In this document: positions 1-6,015 of the stretch, piece after piece
Position numbering within the stretch: the stretch's first letter is position 1
How the letters are laid out: the number at the start of each line of letters is the position of its first letter
DNA from: an uncultured Bacillaceae bacterium
GTDB taxonomy: Bacteria; Bacillota; Bacilli; Bacillales; Alkalibacillaceae
Length of the DNA: 6,066 nt
Direction of reading: 5' to 3'
Assembly: GCA_937983065.1 (NCBI GenBank)
Contig: CALKAL010000119.1
Location: 1 to 6,066, forward strand
Translations under genes and position numbers: made by a program
The notes under the pieces: model-generated
The model's database searches: none
Told to the model about the DNA's origin: nothing
The model's input: only the letters and a program-made list of their open reading frames with translations

Positions 1-55
1 ACTATTTTGTTTAGTTTTCAAGGTTCAAATTGTGTCGCTGTTCAAAATGGCGACT
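1..55 (-). other. Start of a ribosomal RNA operon leader (upstream of 16S rRNA)
   Basis: This is the 5' transcribed leader of an rRNA operon read on the minus strand, running off the left edge before the mature 16S begins. Two things show it. A hairpin with the stem GTCGC/GCGAC (54-50 with 38-34, 11-nt loop) lies right after the promoter. It is followed by the element TTGAACCTTGAAAACTAAAC, which closely matches the conserved stretch seen ahead of 16S genes in Bacillus and serves there as a boxA-like antitermination and processing region. The strong promoter just upstream and the position after lysS agree with this. No mature rRNA sequence is inside the window. Confidence 0.85.
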
Positions 56-60
56 CTATA

Positions 61-89
61 AATATAACACTTTTAAAATGTTATGTCAA
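61..89 (-). promoter_or_regulatory. rRNA operon promoter (sigma-A)
   Basis: The -35 is a perfect TTGACA (89-84), the spacer is 17 bp, and the -10 is TATATT (66-61) preceded by TG at the extended -10 position (69-68). Transcription should start near 56-53 (GAG), at a purine as expected for growth-rate-controlled Bacillus rrn promoters. I saw no second tandem promoter with comparable scores within the 200 bp upstream. The spacer contains a near-perfect dyad (TAACA, TTTTAAAA, one extra base, TGTTA) that overlaps the -10, and an 8-bp inverted repeat CAAAATGG/CCATTTTG flanks the core at 97-90 and 50-43. Confidence 0.85.
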
Positions 90-97
90 CCATTTTG

Positions 98-747
98 GAG
101 AATATCGTCACGCCAATAAATGGGAAATGGTTGATTCCAATATGAAATCATAAATCAGTGCGAATAATAGTCGAGATGTTAAATTTGAATGTAAATAATA
201 TATGAATGGATGGTGGATTTAATTTTATCAAGCTTAGGATTATATTGTATGAAATATATCTTGTATTGGGTTCATAAAACTAACGTTAAATGACGTTAGA
301 AGGATTACTCAATGTAAACTCGATAAAATTAAGAAGAATTGAAATTGCTTCTATTTATAATATAGAAGATATCAGTAAAGTGTACATCCAATGCCTTTTT
401 ATTGCTCTTATGACTACATATCTCTTAGCTACATTCCACTGAATCTCTCAGCGCAACGTTATTTAATTTAACATGGATTTGTTTCTTTAGCAACTATTTA
501 AGTAAAGTTCTTTTATTCAGAATTTTTTTATCTACACCAATTAGTATTTCCTATTTTAATGATTGACAATTTACATCCTCAGTTATTACAAATAGATGTG
601 AAATTATTTCCTTCACCCATCTTATTCACTCAATGAAGTTCTTCACTTACTTTTTATCAATTTGCCCTAACTCAGTTAAACCAAATAATTTTAAAAGTCC
701 ATAATCATCAATCTCAAAGTATGAGAGCATATTTTTAAAATCCAAAT
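98..747. other. AT-rich gene-free spacer between lysS terminator and rrn promoter
   Basis: This 650-bp stretch is AT-rich and has no open frame long enough, or good enough, to call a gene. It contains two small hairpins (280-299 and 348-368). There is also a short minus-strand frame at 730-647 (27 residues, no Shine-Dalgarno) overlapping the tail of the lysS terminator. A plus-strand stretch near 323-470 has a translation faintly recalling the N-terminus of a GNAT acetyltransferase but is broken by a stop and a frame change. No tRNA, CRISPR or insertion-sequence ends were seen. The most likely reading is non-coding spacer, possibly with remnants of decayed genes. Confidence 0.6.
280..299 (-). 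terminator. Weak terminator-like hairpin before the rrn promoter
   Basis: A perfect 7-bp inverted repeat CTAACGT/ACGTTAG with a 6-nt loop is followed on the minus strand by TTTT. It could stop residual read-through from lysS before the rRNA promoter, but the stem is short and the T-run has only four bases. It may be chance in AT-rich DNA. Confidence 0.25.
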
Positions 748-797
748 AAAAAAAGCTATTTGTCTACTATATAATCATATAGTTTGCAAATAGCTTC
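748..797 (-). terminator. lysS rho-independent terminator (two-part hairpin, probably bidirectional)
   Basis: A 10-bp outer stem AAGCTATTTG/CAAATAGCTT (787-796 with 753-762) encloses a 3x3 internal loop and a second 7-bp stem ACTATAT/ATATAGT with a 4-nt loop. On the minus strand the structure is followed by seven Ts (754-748) and begins 16 nt after the lysS stop. The plus-strand side also runs into a T-tract (798-803), so it could work in both directions. It separates lysS from the rRNA operon. Confidence 0.9.
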
Positions 798-812
798 TTT
801 TTTATTATTTTT

Positions 813-2297
813 TTATGCTTTATCTTTCATTTGTGGGAATAGGAGTACATCACGAATGGACGGTGAATTTGTTAATAACATAATCAACCGATCAATTCCA
901 ATGCCTAACCCACCTGTTGGAGGTAATCCATATTCTAAAGCTTCAATGAAATCTTCATCCATTAAATGCGCTTCATCGTTTCCTTGTTCTCTTTCTTTCA
1001 ATTGAGCTTCGAAACGGGACCGCTGATCGACTGGATCGTTTAATTCAGAGAAAGCATTTGCATGTTCCCGACCGACGATGAACAGCTCAAAACGATCCGT
1101 AAAGCGTGGGTCTTCCTCGTTTTTCTTAGCTAATGGAGATATTTCAACGGGATGGCCGTATATAAATGTCGGTTGAATTAATGTTTCTTCTACTTTTTGT
1201 TCGAAAAATTCGTTAACGACATGCCCGTAATTCATGTACTCTTCAACGGCTACACCGTGTTCTTTTGCTAAACGTCTCGCTTCTTCATCAGACATGTCCG
1301 CCCATAAGTCGACACCAGTTACTTCTTTAATCGCATCAACCATATGCCATCTTTTCCATCGTGGAGTTAGATCAACTTCATGATCCCCGTACTGAATAAC
1401 CGTGTCACCTAGTACTTCCTTAGCAATATGAGCAATCATTTCTTCAGTTAGCTCCATAATATCGTTATAATCCGCGTAAGCTTCATACAATTCAATCATC
1501 GTGAATTCTGGATTATGGCGAGTTGAAACTCCTTCGTTTCGAAATACACGGCCAATTTCATAAACTTTTTCTAATCCGCCAACGATTAATCGCTTTAAAT
1601 GAAGTTCAATCGCAATGCGCATATATAGTGCGATATCTAATGCATTATGATGCGTGACGAAAGGTTTAGCGTTAGCTCCACCAGGGATCGAGTGCATCAT
1701 CGGTGTTTCTACTTCTAAAAATCCACGCTCATCTAAATAATGGCGCATTGATTGAATAATTTTGCTTCGTAAAATAAATGTTTCTTTACTCGTCGGATTC
1801 GTTATTAAATCTAAATATCTTTGACGGTATCGTTGTTCAATATCTTTAAGTCCGTGATATTTTTCAGGTAACGGGCGCAATGATTTCGTTAACAGTGTGA
1901 ATTCGTTCACATTAATTGAAAGCTCACCGACGTTCGTTTTAAATACGATACCTGTAACACCTACAATGTCACCGAGGTCCGTTTGTTTAAATAGTTCATA
2001 CGCCTCATCGCCAACATTATCTTTACGAACGTAAATTTGAATTTGTCCGTCTAAGTCTTGAATATGGGCAAAGCCTGCTTTACCTTTACCTCGCTTTGTC
2101 ATAACTCGGCCAGCTAGCGTTACAGTCATATTTTTCTCAGCTAGCTCATCCTTCGTTAAATGATCATAAGCTTCCTTTAATTCATTTGATAGATGGGTCC
2201 GCTCAAATCGGCCCCCGAACACGTTAACTCCTTCTTCTTGAAGTTGATTTAATTTATCATGTCGCGTCCTCATCTGGTCATTTAATTCTTCAGACAC
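813..2297 (-). CDS. lysS: Lysyl-tRNA synthetase, class II
   Basis: This cytoplasmic enzyme charges tRNA-Lys with lysine using ATP. It has 494 residues, close to the roughly 500 of B. subtilis LysS, so it is full length. An N-terminal OB-fold anticodon-binding domain spans about residues 57-140, followed by the class II catalytic core. Motif 1 is at about 192-201 (GFLEVETPMM). Motif 2 is at 250-269, with R253, E255, H261 and E264 in the FRNEG...RHNPEF pattern. Motif 3 is at 463-470 (GLGIGIDR). The start is GTG at 2297, supported by GAGGTGA seven to eight bases upstream. No T-box is visible in the leader. The gene is separated from folK by 282 bp, has its own predicted promoter, and ends in a strong terminator. 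The class I LysRS alternative is excluded because HIGH and KMSKS signatures are absent. Confidence 0.98.
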   Translation of the reverse strand: MSEELNDQMRTRHDKLNQLQEEGVNVFGGRFERTHLSNELKEAYDHLTKDELAEKNMTVTLAGRVMTKRGKGKAGFAHIQDLDGQIQIYVRKDNVGDEAYELFKQTDLGDIVGVTGIVFKTNVGELSINVNEFTLLTKSLRPLPEKYHGLKDIEQRYRQRYLDLITNPTSKETFILRSKIIQSMRHYLDERGFLEVETPMMHSIPGGANAKPFVTHHNALDIALYMRIAIELHLKRLIVGGLEKVYEIGRVFRNEGVSTRHNPEFTMIELYEAYADYNDIMELTEEMIAHIAKEVLGDTVIQYGDHEVDLTPRWKRWHMVDAIKEVTGVDLWADMSDEEARRLAKEHGVAVEEYMNYGHVVNEFFEQKVEETLIQPTFIYGHPVEISPLAKKNEEDPRFTDRFELFIVGREHANAFSELNDPVDQRSRFEAQLKEREQGNDEAHLMDEDFIEALEYGLPPTGGLGIGIDRLIMLLTNSPSIRDVLLFPQMKDKA

Positions 2298-2352
2298 TTT
2301 TCTTCACCTCATTTAAATAGTCAAAAACAATTGCGATTTAAAAATATTTAAG

Positions 2353-2391
2353 AAAAACGAATGGCGGCTCGGACTTATTCACTCGCCATCC
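2353..2391 (-). terminator. Terminator-like hairpin between folK and lysS (possible lysS attenuator)
   Basis: The stem GGATGGCG/CGCCATTC (2391-2384 with 2366-2359, eight pairs including one G-T) has a 17-nt loop and is followed by GTTTTT on the minus strand. AAAAA precedes the 5' arm, and on the plus strand TTTTT follows, so it could terminate in both directions. It most simply ends the coaX-folK operon. However, the only promoter I can see for lysS lies upstream of it, so the hairpin would also sit inside the lysS leader. I did not find a clear competing antiterminator. Confidence 0.65.
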
Positions 2392-2439
2392 TTTTTAAAA
2401 CAGCCTTTAATATCAGTAATAATTCTTTCGTATGTAATG

Positions 2440-2468
2440 ATTATACGACTAATTTTAATCGATGCCAT
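2440..2468 (-). promoter_or_regulatory. Predicted lysS promoter
   Basis: A perfect TATAAT -10 (2445-2440) lies 17 bp downstream of ATGGCA (2468-2463), which matches the TTGACA consensus at four of six positions. Transcription would start near 2433, giving a leader of about 135 nt ahead of the lysS GTG that contains the hairpin at 2391-2353. No better promoter was seen between the hairpin and the start codon. AT-rich DNA produces chance TATAAT boxes, so this remains a prediction. Confidence 0.45.
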
Positions 2469-2579
2469 GAATGACGATCAATCCCACCTTAACTTTAAAC
2501 CCCAACAAAATCCATTGCTTTAACGCCGACAAACAGTCCACGTGTAATACCGCATGAATTATTAATCATAAATTGCTGG

Positions 2580-3068
2580 TTAATTATACCACTTATTTAC
2601 ATCATGAATATCTTGTTCAGGTAAACGGGCTAACCATTCATCAATCGTTCGGTTGTCATACAACGTTTTTTTAGTATAAACATCCTTTAACGGGATTAGG
2701 ACAAATGCTCGCTCAAACATACGTGGATGGGGAATCGTTAATATATCTGTATCTATTATTTCATTATTAAATAGTAAAATATCTAAGTCAATCGTTCGCG
2801 GACCAAACCGAATATTTCTTTTTCGGCCTAAATCTAGTTCAATTTGCTGACAAACGGCTAATAATTCAATCGGCCTTAACATCGTTTTGACAAAGATGAC
2901 TTGATTTAAAAAATCGTCCTGGTCTATATATCCGACGGGCTTTGTGACGTAGATGGATGATTTATTTTCTATGAAGACGTCATTTTCAATTAGCTTTTCA
3001 GTCGCTTGATTCAAATAATCTAAGCGGGGCTCGATATTTGAACCTAAAGCGATATATGCTTCATACAT
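2580..3068 (-). CDS. folK: 2-amino-4-hydroxy-6-hydroxymethyldihydropteridine diphosphokinase (HPPK)
   Basis: FolK transfers pyrophosphate from ATP to 6-hydroxymethyl-7,8-dihydropterin, making the substrate for FolP in cytoplasmic folate synthesis. It has 162 residues, normal for a monofunctional HPPK. The N-terminal ALGSN signature is at residues 7-11. The family signature at 82-98 contains R84, R91 and the Mg-binding pair D94 and D96 in PRTIDLDIL. The IPHPRMFERAFVL block is at 112-124. The position usually held by Trp just before GPRT is F88 here. The ATG overlaps the folB stop as TAATG, with GGGAG eight bases upstream inside folB, which suggests translational coupling. It is the last gene of the operon; yazB and dusB, which follow folK in B. 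subtilis, are absent. Confidence 0.96.
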   Translation of the reverse strand: MYEAYIALGSNIEPRLDYLNQATEKLIENDVFIENKSSIYVTKPVGYIDQDDFLNQVIFVKTMLRPIELLAVCQQIELDLGRKRNIRFGPRTIDLDILLFNNEIIDTDILTIPHPRMFERAFVLIPLKDVYTKKTLYDNRTIDEWLARLPEQDIHDVNKWYN

Positions 3069-3430
3069 TATTTCTTCTCCCGGTAAATTTCGACCGCAAC
3101 CGAATCGTAATAGCCTGGAATCGGTGGATCTGGTTTCGTCACTTTTACTAAAACAGCTTCAATTAAAGTGAACTTTTCAAATAACTCGCTCGCTATTGTT
3201 TCTGCGACCGCTTCTAATAAATGCTTCGCTTCACCTTCTACAATGCTTTTAACCGTATCATAGACGTGCCCGTAATGAATGCTGTCGTCCATTTTATCCG
3301 ATAATCCCGCCGTCTTTAAATTACAGAACAGCTCCAAATCAACGATAAACCGTTGACCGAGCTTTTGTTCCTCTGGATATAACCCGTGATAACTATAAAA
3401 TGTTAATCCGTTTAATAAAATTTTATCCAT
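3068..3430 (-). CDS. folB: Dihydroneopterin aldolase
   Basis: FolB cleaves 7,8-dihydroneopterin to 6-hydroxymethyl-7,8-dihydropterin and glycolaldehyde, the step before FolK. At 120 residues it has the standard single-domain length; the family forms octamers. Residues aligned to the S. aureus enzyme are in place: E21 in the YHG...E..LGQRF block, Y53 in HYGHVY, E73 in LLEAVAE for pterin binding, and K99 in TKPDPPIPG as the catalytic lysine. The ATG start is preceded by AAGGTGA, which begins inside the folP stop region, so folB follows folP by nine bases. Its own stop overlaps the folK start by one base. Confidence 0.97.
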   Translation of the reverse strand: MDKILLNGLTFYSYHGLYPEEQKLGQRFIVDLELFCNLKTAGLSDKMDDSIHYGHVYDTVKSIVEGEAKHLLEAVAETIASELFEKFTLIEAVLVKVTKPDPPIPGYYDSVAVEIYREKK

Positions 3431-3439
3431 CTATTCACC

Positions 3440-4261
3440 TTAACCTTTGCCAATCATTTTATCCATCATCGTTACTGCCCGTTTGATTTCTTTGACATCA
3501 TGCACTCTGACGATATCAACACCTTGTTGAATTCCGTAACAGACAGTTGCAATCGTTCCTTCTAACCGCTCATCAACAGGTAAATCAAGGACAGCTCCGA
3601 TCATCGATTTTCGTGATGTTCCTAAAAGTATTGGATAGCCTAACGTTTTTAACTCATGCAGTCTACGCATCGCAAGTAAGTTATGCTCTAACGTTTTTCC
3701 GAAGCCAATTCCAGGATCAATGATAATTTTATCGTCTTGAACACCATGGGCTTTAACGATATTAATACTTTCATATAAGCTTTTTTTCATATCTTCAATG
3801 AGATCGTCGTAGGACGGTGTATCCTTATTATGCATTAAAATAATTGGAGCCTCATATTCCTTGGCGACAGCTGCTATTTCTTGATCCTTTTTCACACCCC
3901 AAATATCGTTAATGATTGACGCACCCGCTGCAAGCGCTCGTTCTGCTACTTTCGCTTTATACGTATCAATCGAAATGGGGACATTTATATGTTCATTTAA
4001 CTTTTCAATAACTGGAACGACACGGTTAATTTCTTCTTCAATAGTTACTTGTTCATGGCCTGGTCGGGTTGATTCGCCACCGATATCGATGATACTTGCT
4101 CCGTCGTTAACTAACATCTCGGCACGGGCTAGCGCATCATTTAATTCATTAAACTTTCCACCGTCGGAAAAAGAATCTGGTGTAATATTCAAGATGCCCA
4201 TCACTAATGTTTCTTCATTTAATGGAAGTACGTATTCGTCATTGATTTGTATTTGACGCAC
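3440..4261 (-). CDS. folP: Dihydropteroate synthase (sulfonamide target)
   Basis: FolP condenses hydroxymethyl-dihydropterin pyrophosphate with p-aminobenzoate to make dihydropteroate; sulfonamides compete at the PABA site. The fold is a TIM barrel. With the GTG start at 4261 it has 273 residues, normal for the family. Visible signatures are NITPDSFSDGG (25-35, metal and pyrophosphate loop), GESTRPG (62-68), SIDTY (97-101), ND (118-119), MHN (153-155), DPGIGFGK (182-189), SRK (216-218) and RVHD (252-255). A longer frame opens at a TTG at 4294, but that has no ribosome site and lies inside hslO. The GTG has AAGGGGAGA seven bases upstream, overlapping the hslO stop. No pabA, pabB or pabC is adjacent, unlike in B. 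subtilis. The product is sometimes named Sul. Confidence 0.97.
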   Translation of the reverse strand: MRQIQINDEYVLPLNEETLVMGILNITPDSFSDGGKFNELNDALARAEMLVNDGASIIDIGGESTRPGHEQVTIEEEINRVVPVIEKLNEHINVPISIDTYKAKVAERALAAGASIINDIWGVKKDQEIAAVAKEYEAPIILMHNKDTPSYDDLIEDMKKSLYESINIVKAHGVQDDKIIIDPGIGFGKTLEHNLLAMRRLHELKTLGYPILLGTSRKSMIGAVLDLPVDERLEGTIATVCYGIQQGVDIVRVHDVKEIKRAVTMMDKMIGKG

Positions 4262-4267
4262 CAAATC

Positions 4268-4276
4268 TCTCCCCTT
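4268..4276 (-). promoter_or_regulatory. Ribosome binding site deciding the folP start
   Basis: AAGGGGAGA overlaps the last bases of the hslO TAA stop and lies seven bases from the GTG at 4261, measured from GGGGAG. A TTG at 4264 is only four bases away, and the further TTG at 4294 lies upstream of this site. The site therefore favours the GTG and suggests coupling of folP translation to termination of hslO. Confidence 0.75.
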
Positions 4277-5144
4277 ACTGTTTAAGTGCTTCAAGCTCTT
4301 TCTTCGTTAAGTAGTATGTTTCATTACAAAAATGACAGACAGCCTCAGCCCCACCGTCTTCGTGAATCATCGCATTAATCTCTTCATTACCGAGACCAGC
4401 AATTGCGTTTTCTACCCGCTCTTTTGAACATTGGCATTTAAATTCGACTTCTTGCTTTTCGAGATACTTCCAATCCGCTTCTTTAAAAATTTCATTTAAA
4501 ATATCTTCTGGCGTATACCCTTCTTGAATTAATGATGAAATAGGCGGCATGTTTTGAATCCGTTTTTCAATAAACGTAATCGTCTCATCCGCTGCACCTG
4601 GCATCATTTGAATGATAAATCCACCCGCAGCTAAAATCGTTAAATCGGGATTGACGAGTACCCCTGCTCCAACTGCTGAAGGGACTTGCTCACTCGTTGC
4701 AAAATAGTAAGTAAAATCCTCACTCACTTCTCCCGAGACGATTGGGACAGATCCTGTAAAATGGTTTCGCATCCCTAAATCTTTCACAACACTTAACGTC
4801 CCAGTTGTTCCGACAGCTCGCCTCACATCTAGTTTCCCTTTTTCATTTAAATCAAAATCAACGTGGGGATTGCTCACATACCCTCTTACTTCTCCGTTTG
4901 CATTACTATCGGCAATAATATGGCCAATAGGTCCGTCCCCTTCAAGCTTTACCGTTAATTTATCGTCACCCTTTAACATGGACCCCATCATCGCTGAAAT
5001 TGTGATCGTTCTACCGAGAGCGGCTGATGCGGTCGCCCACGTATCTTGTCTACGGCACGCTTCACCGACTAAATCGGTTGATCTAATCGCATATGCCCGA
5101 ACGGTATCATTAAAAGCAGTTCCTTTAATTAAATAATCCGACAT
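4275..5144 (-). CDS. hslO: Hsp33 redox-regulated molecular chaperone
   Basis: Hsp33 is a cytoplasmic holdase switched on by oxidation: when four zinc-bound cysteines form disulfides, the protein unfolds its linker, dimerises and binds unfolding clients. With the ATG at 5144 the protein has 289 residues, the usual length. The N-terminal chaperone core includes TASAALGR (38-45), LKGDDKLTVK (57-66) and DVRRAVGT (106-113). The C-terminal zinc switch has the full CxC...CxxC set at C237, C239, C270 and C273 (CHFC). A further cysteine, C30, lies in the core. A GTG at 5153 would add three residues and overlap the coaX stop, but the GGTGA site fits the ATG better. The stop codon lies in the folP ribosome site. 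The neighbouring order coaX-hslO is conserved in Bacillus. Confidence 0.97.
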   Translation of the reverse strand: MSDYLIKGTAFNDTVRAYAIRSTDLVGEACRRQDTWATASAALGRTITISAMMGSMLKGDDKLTVKLEGDGPIGHIIADSNANGEVRGYVSNPHVDFDLNEKGKLDVRRAVGTTGTLSVVKDLGMRNHFTGSVPIVSGEVSEDFTYYFATSEQVPSAVGAGVLVNPDLTILAAGGFIIQMMPGAADETITFIEKRIQNMPPISSLIQEGYTPEDILNEIFKEADWKYLEKQEVEFKCQCSKERVENAIAGLGNEEINAMIHEDGGAEAVCHFCNETYYLTKKELEALKQ

Positions 5145-5149
5145 GATGC

Positions 5150-5157
5150 TCACCCTT
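5150..5157 (-). promoter_or_regulatory. Ribosome binding site deciding the hslO start
   Basis: AAGGGTGA contains the coaX TGA stop and ends five bases before the ATG at 5144. The alternative GTG (5153) lies within this site and has no good site of its own. The resulting N-terminus (MSDYLIK) also aligns with B. subtilis HslO (MDYLVK), supporting the shorter start. Confidence 0.7.
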
Positions 5158-5929
5158 TATTTTCCATATTTAATTGATAAATTTCGTAAAGGCCGACAAG
5201 TGTTAAAGCGGTATCGACCATGTCAATTTCATCGGTACCTTTTGCAATTAATGGAGCTAATCCTCCAGTTGCAATCACTGTTGGCATTTTGTTCGCTCTT
5301 TCCTTCATGAGTCTAACAATTTCATCAACTTGTCCACAATAACCGTAAAAAATACCTGATTGCATCGCTTCTACAGTTGATGTGCCGACAACATCTTGCG
5401 GTTTAGTAATTTCAATTCGCGGTAATTTAGCCGCTTTTTGATATAACGCTTCAGTAGAAATGTTAATACCAGGCGCAATTGCTCCACCTTCATATTCACC
5501 ATTTTCATTTACGTAACAAAATGTCGTTGCAGTCCCGAAGTCGATAATAACTAATGGTGTTCCGTATTGTTTAATTGCTCCAACTGCATTGACAATTCGA
5601 TCCGCACCAATTTCCTTTGGATTAGGATATTTAAATTTCAAATTCGTTTTCACTAAGTCGGACCCAACGATTAACGGATCGACTTTAAAATATCGTTCAC
5701 TCATTTTTTCCAACGAATGCATAATTGGCGGAACAACAGACGATATAATGACCCCACTAAAATCGGAAAAATGAATATCGACATGCTCAAGTAATGCCTT
5801 CATTTCCATCGCATATTCATCTTCCGTTTTATGGCGGTTCGTTGCAATGCGCCATTGATAAATTAATTCGTCATTATGAAAAACACCTAAAACAGTATTA
5901 GTATTCCCGACGTCCAATACGAAAATCAT
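5150..5929 (-). CDS. coaX: Type III pantothenate kinase
   Basis: CoaX phosphorylates pantothenate with ATP, the first step of coenzyme A synthesis. The type III family is not feedback-inhibited by CoA and needs a monovalent cation. With the ATG at 5929 the protein has 259 residues, as in B. subtilis (258). ASKHA-fold signatures are clear: DVGNTN phosphate loop at 6-11, GADR at 108-111 with D110 as the likely catalytic base, DFGTATT at 130-136, GGAIAPGI at 148-155, and ATGGLAPL at 220-227. Two ATGs are adjacent (5932 and 5929). Homologues begin MIFVLDVGN or MLLVIDVGN, and GGTG lies seven bases from the second ATG, so I chose that one; the first adds one Met. It is the first gene of the operon and its stop overlaps the hslO ribosome site. 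ftsH, its usual upstream neighbour, is not seen. Confidence 0.97.
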   Translation of the reverse strand: MIFVLDVGNTNTVLGVFHNDELIYQWRIATNRHKTEDEYAMEMKALLEHVDIHFSDFSGVIISSVVPPIMHSLEKMSERYFKVDPLIVGSDLVKTNLKFKYPNPKEIGADRIVNAVGAIKQYGTPLVIIDFGTATTFCYVNENGEYEGGAIAPGINISTEALYQKAAKLPRIEITKPQDVVGTSTVEAMQSGIFYGYCGQVDEIVRLMKERANKMPTVIATGGLAPLIAKGTDEIDMVDTALTLVGLYEIYQLNMENKG

Positions 5930-5965
5930 CATTTCACACCATTTCTTTAAACTTTTTCAACGTAA

Positions 5966-5995
5966 ATCATATCACAAAAGATAATTCAGTGTCAT
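5966..5995 (-). promoter_or_regulatory. Predicted promoter of the coaX-hslO-folPBK operon
   Basis: The -10 is TATGAT (5971-5966) with the extended TG motif (TGATATGAT). The -35 is ATGACA (5995-5990), five of six to consensus, with an 18-bp spacer. Transcription would start near 5960, giving a leader of about 30 nt before coaX. No internal promoter is needed for the four downstream genes, which have almost no spacing. No operator or riboswitch is visible in the short leader. Confidence 0.65.
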
Positions 5996-6015
5996 TTATA
6001 TATGCTTAATAGTTC

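Noticed and set aside
348..368. Inverted repeat CTTCTAT/ATAGAAG
   Set aside because: A 7-bp AT-rich stem with no T-run or neighbouring gene; expected by chance in this spacer.
563..591. Plus-strand TTGACA with TTACAA 17 bp downstream
   Set aside because: The -10 is poor and no gene follows on the plus strand.
2298..2480. T-box or lysine riboswitch ahead of lysS
   Set aside because: No T-box consensus of the AGGGTGGNACC type and no recognisable lysine-riboswitch core are present; the AAGGTGGGATTG near 2489-2478 only superficially resembles a T-box.
2495..2569. 24-residue minus-strand frame after folK
   Set aside because: It has no ribosome binding site, is too short to judge, and its sequence does not resemble YazB or DusB, the genes expected here.
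3912..4256. Plus-strand open frame of about 114 codons opposite folP
   Set aside because: It lies wholly antisense to a gene with full family signatures, has no ribosome site and its translation has no recognisable features; it is a shadow of folP codon usage. The same applies to plus-strand frames at 784-1005, 4870-5136 and 5589-5774.
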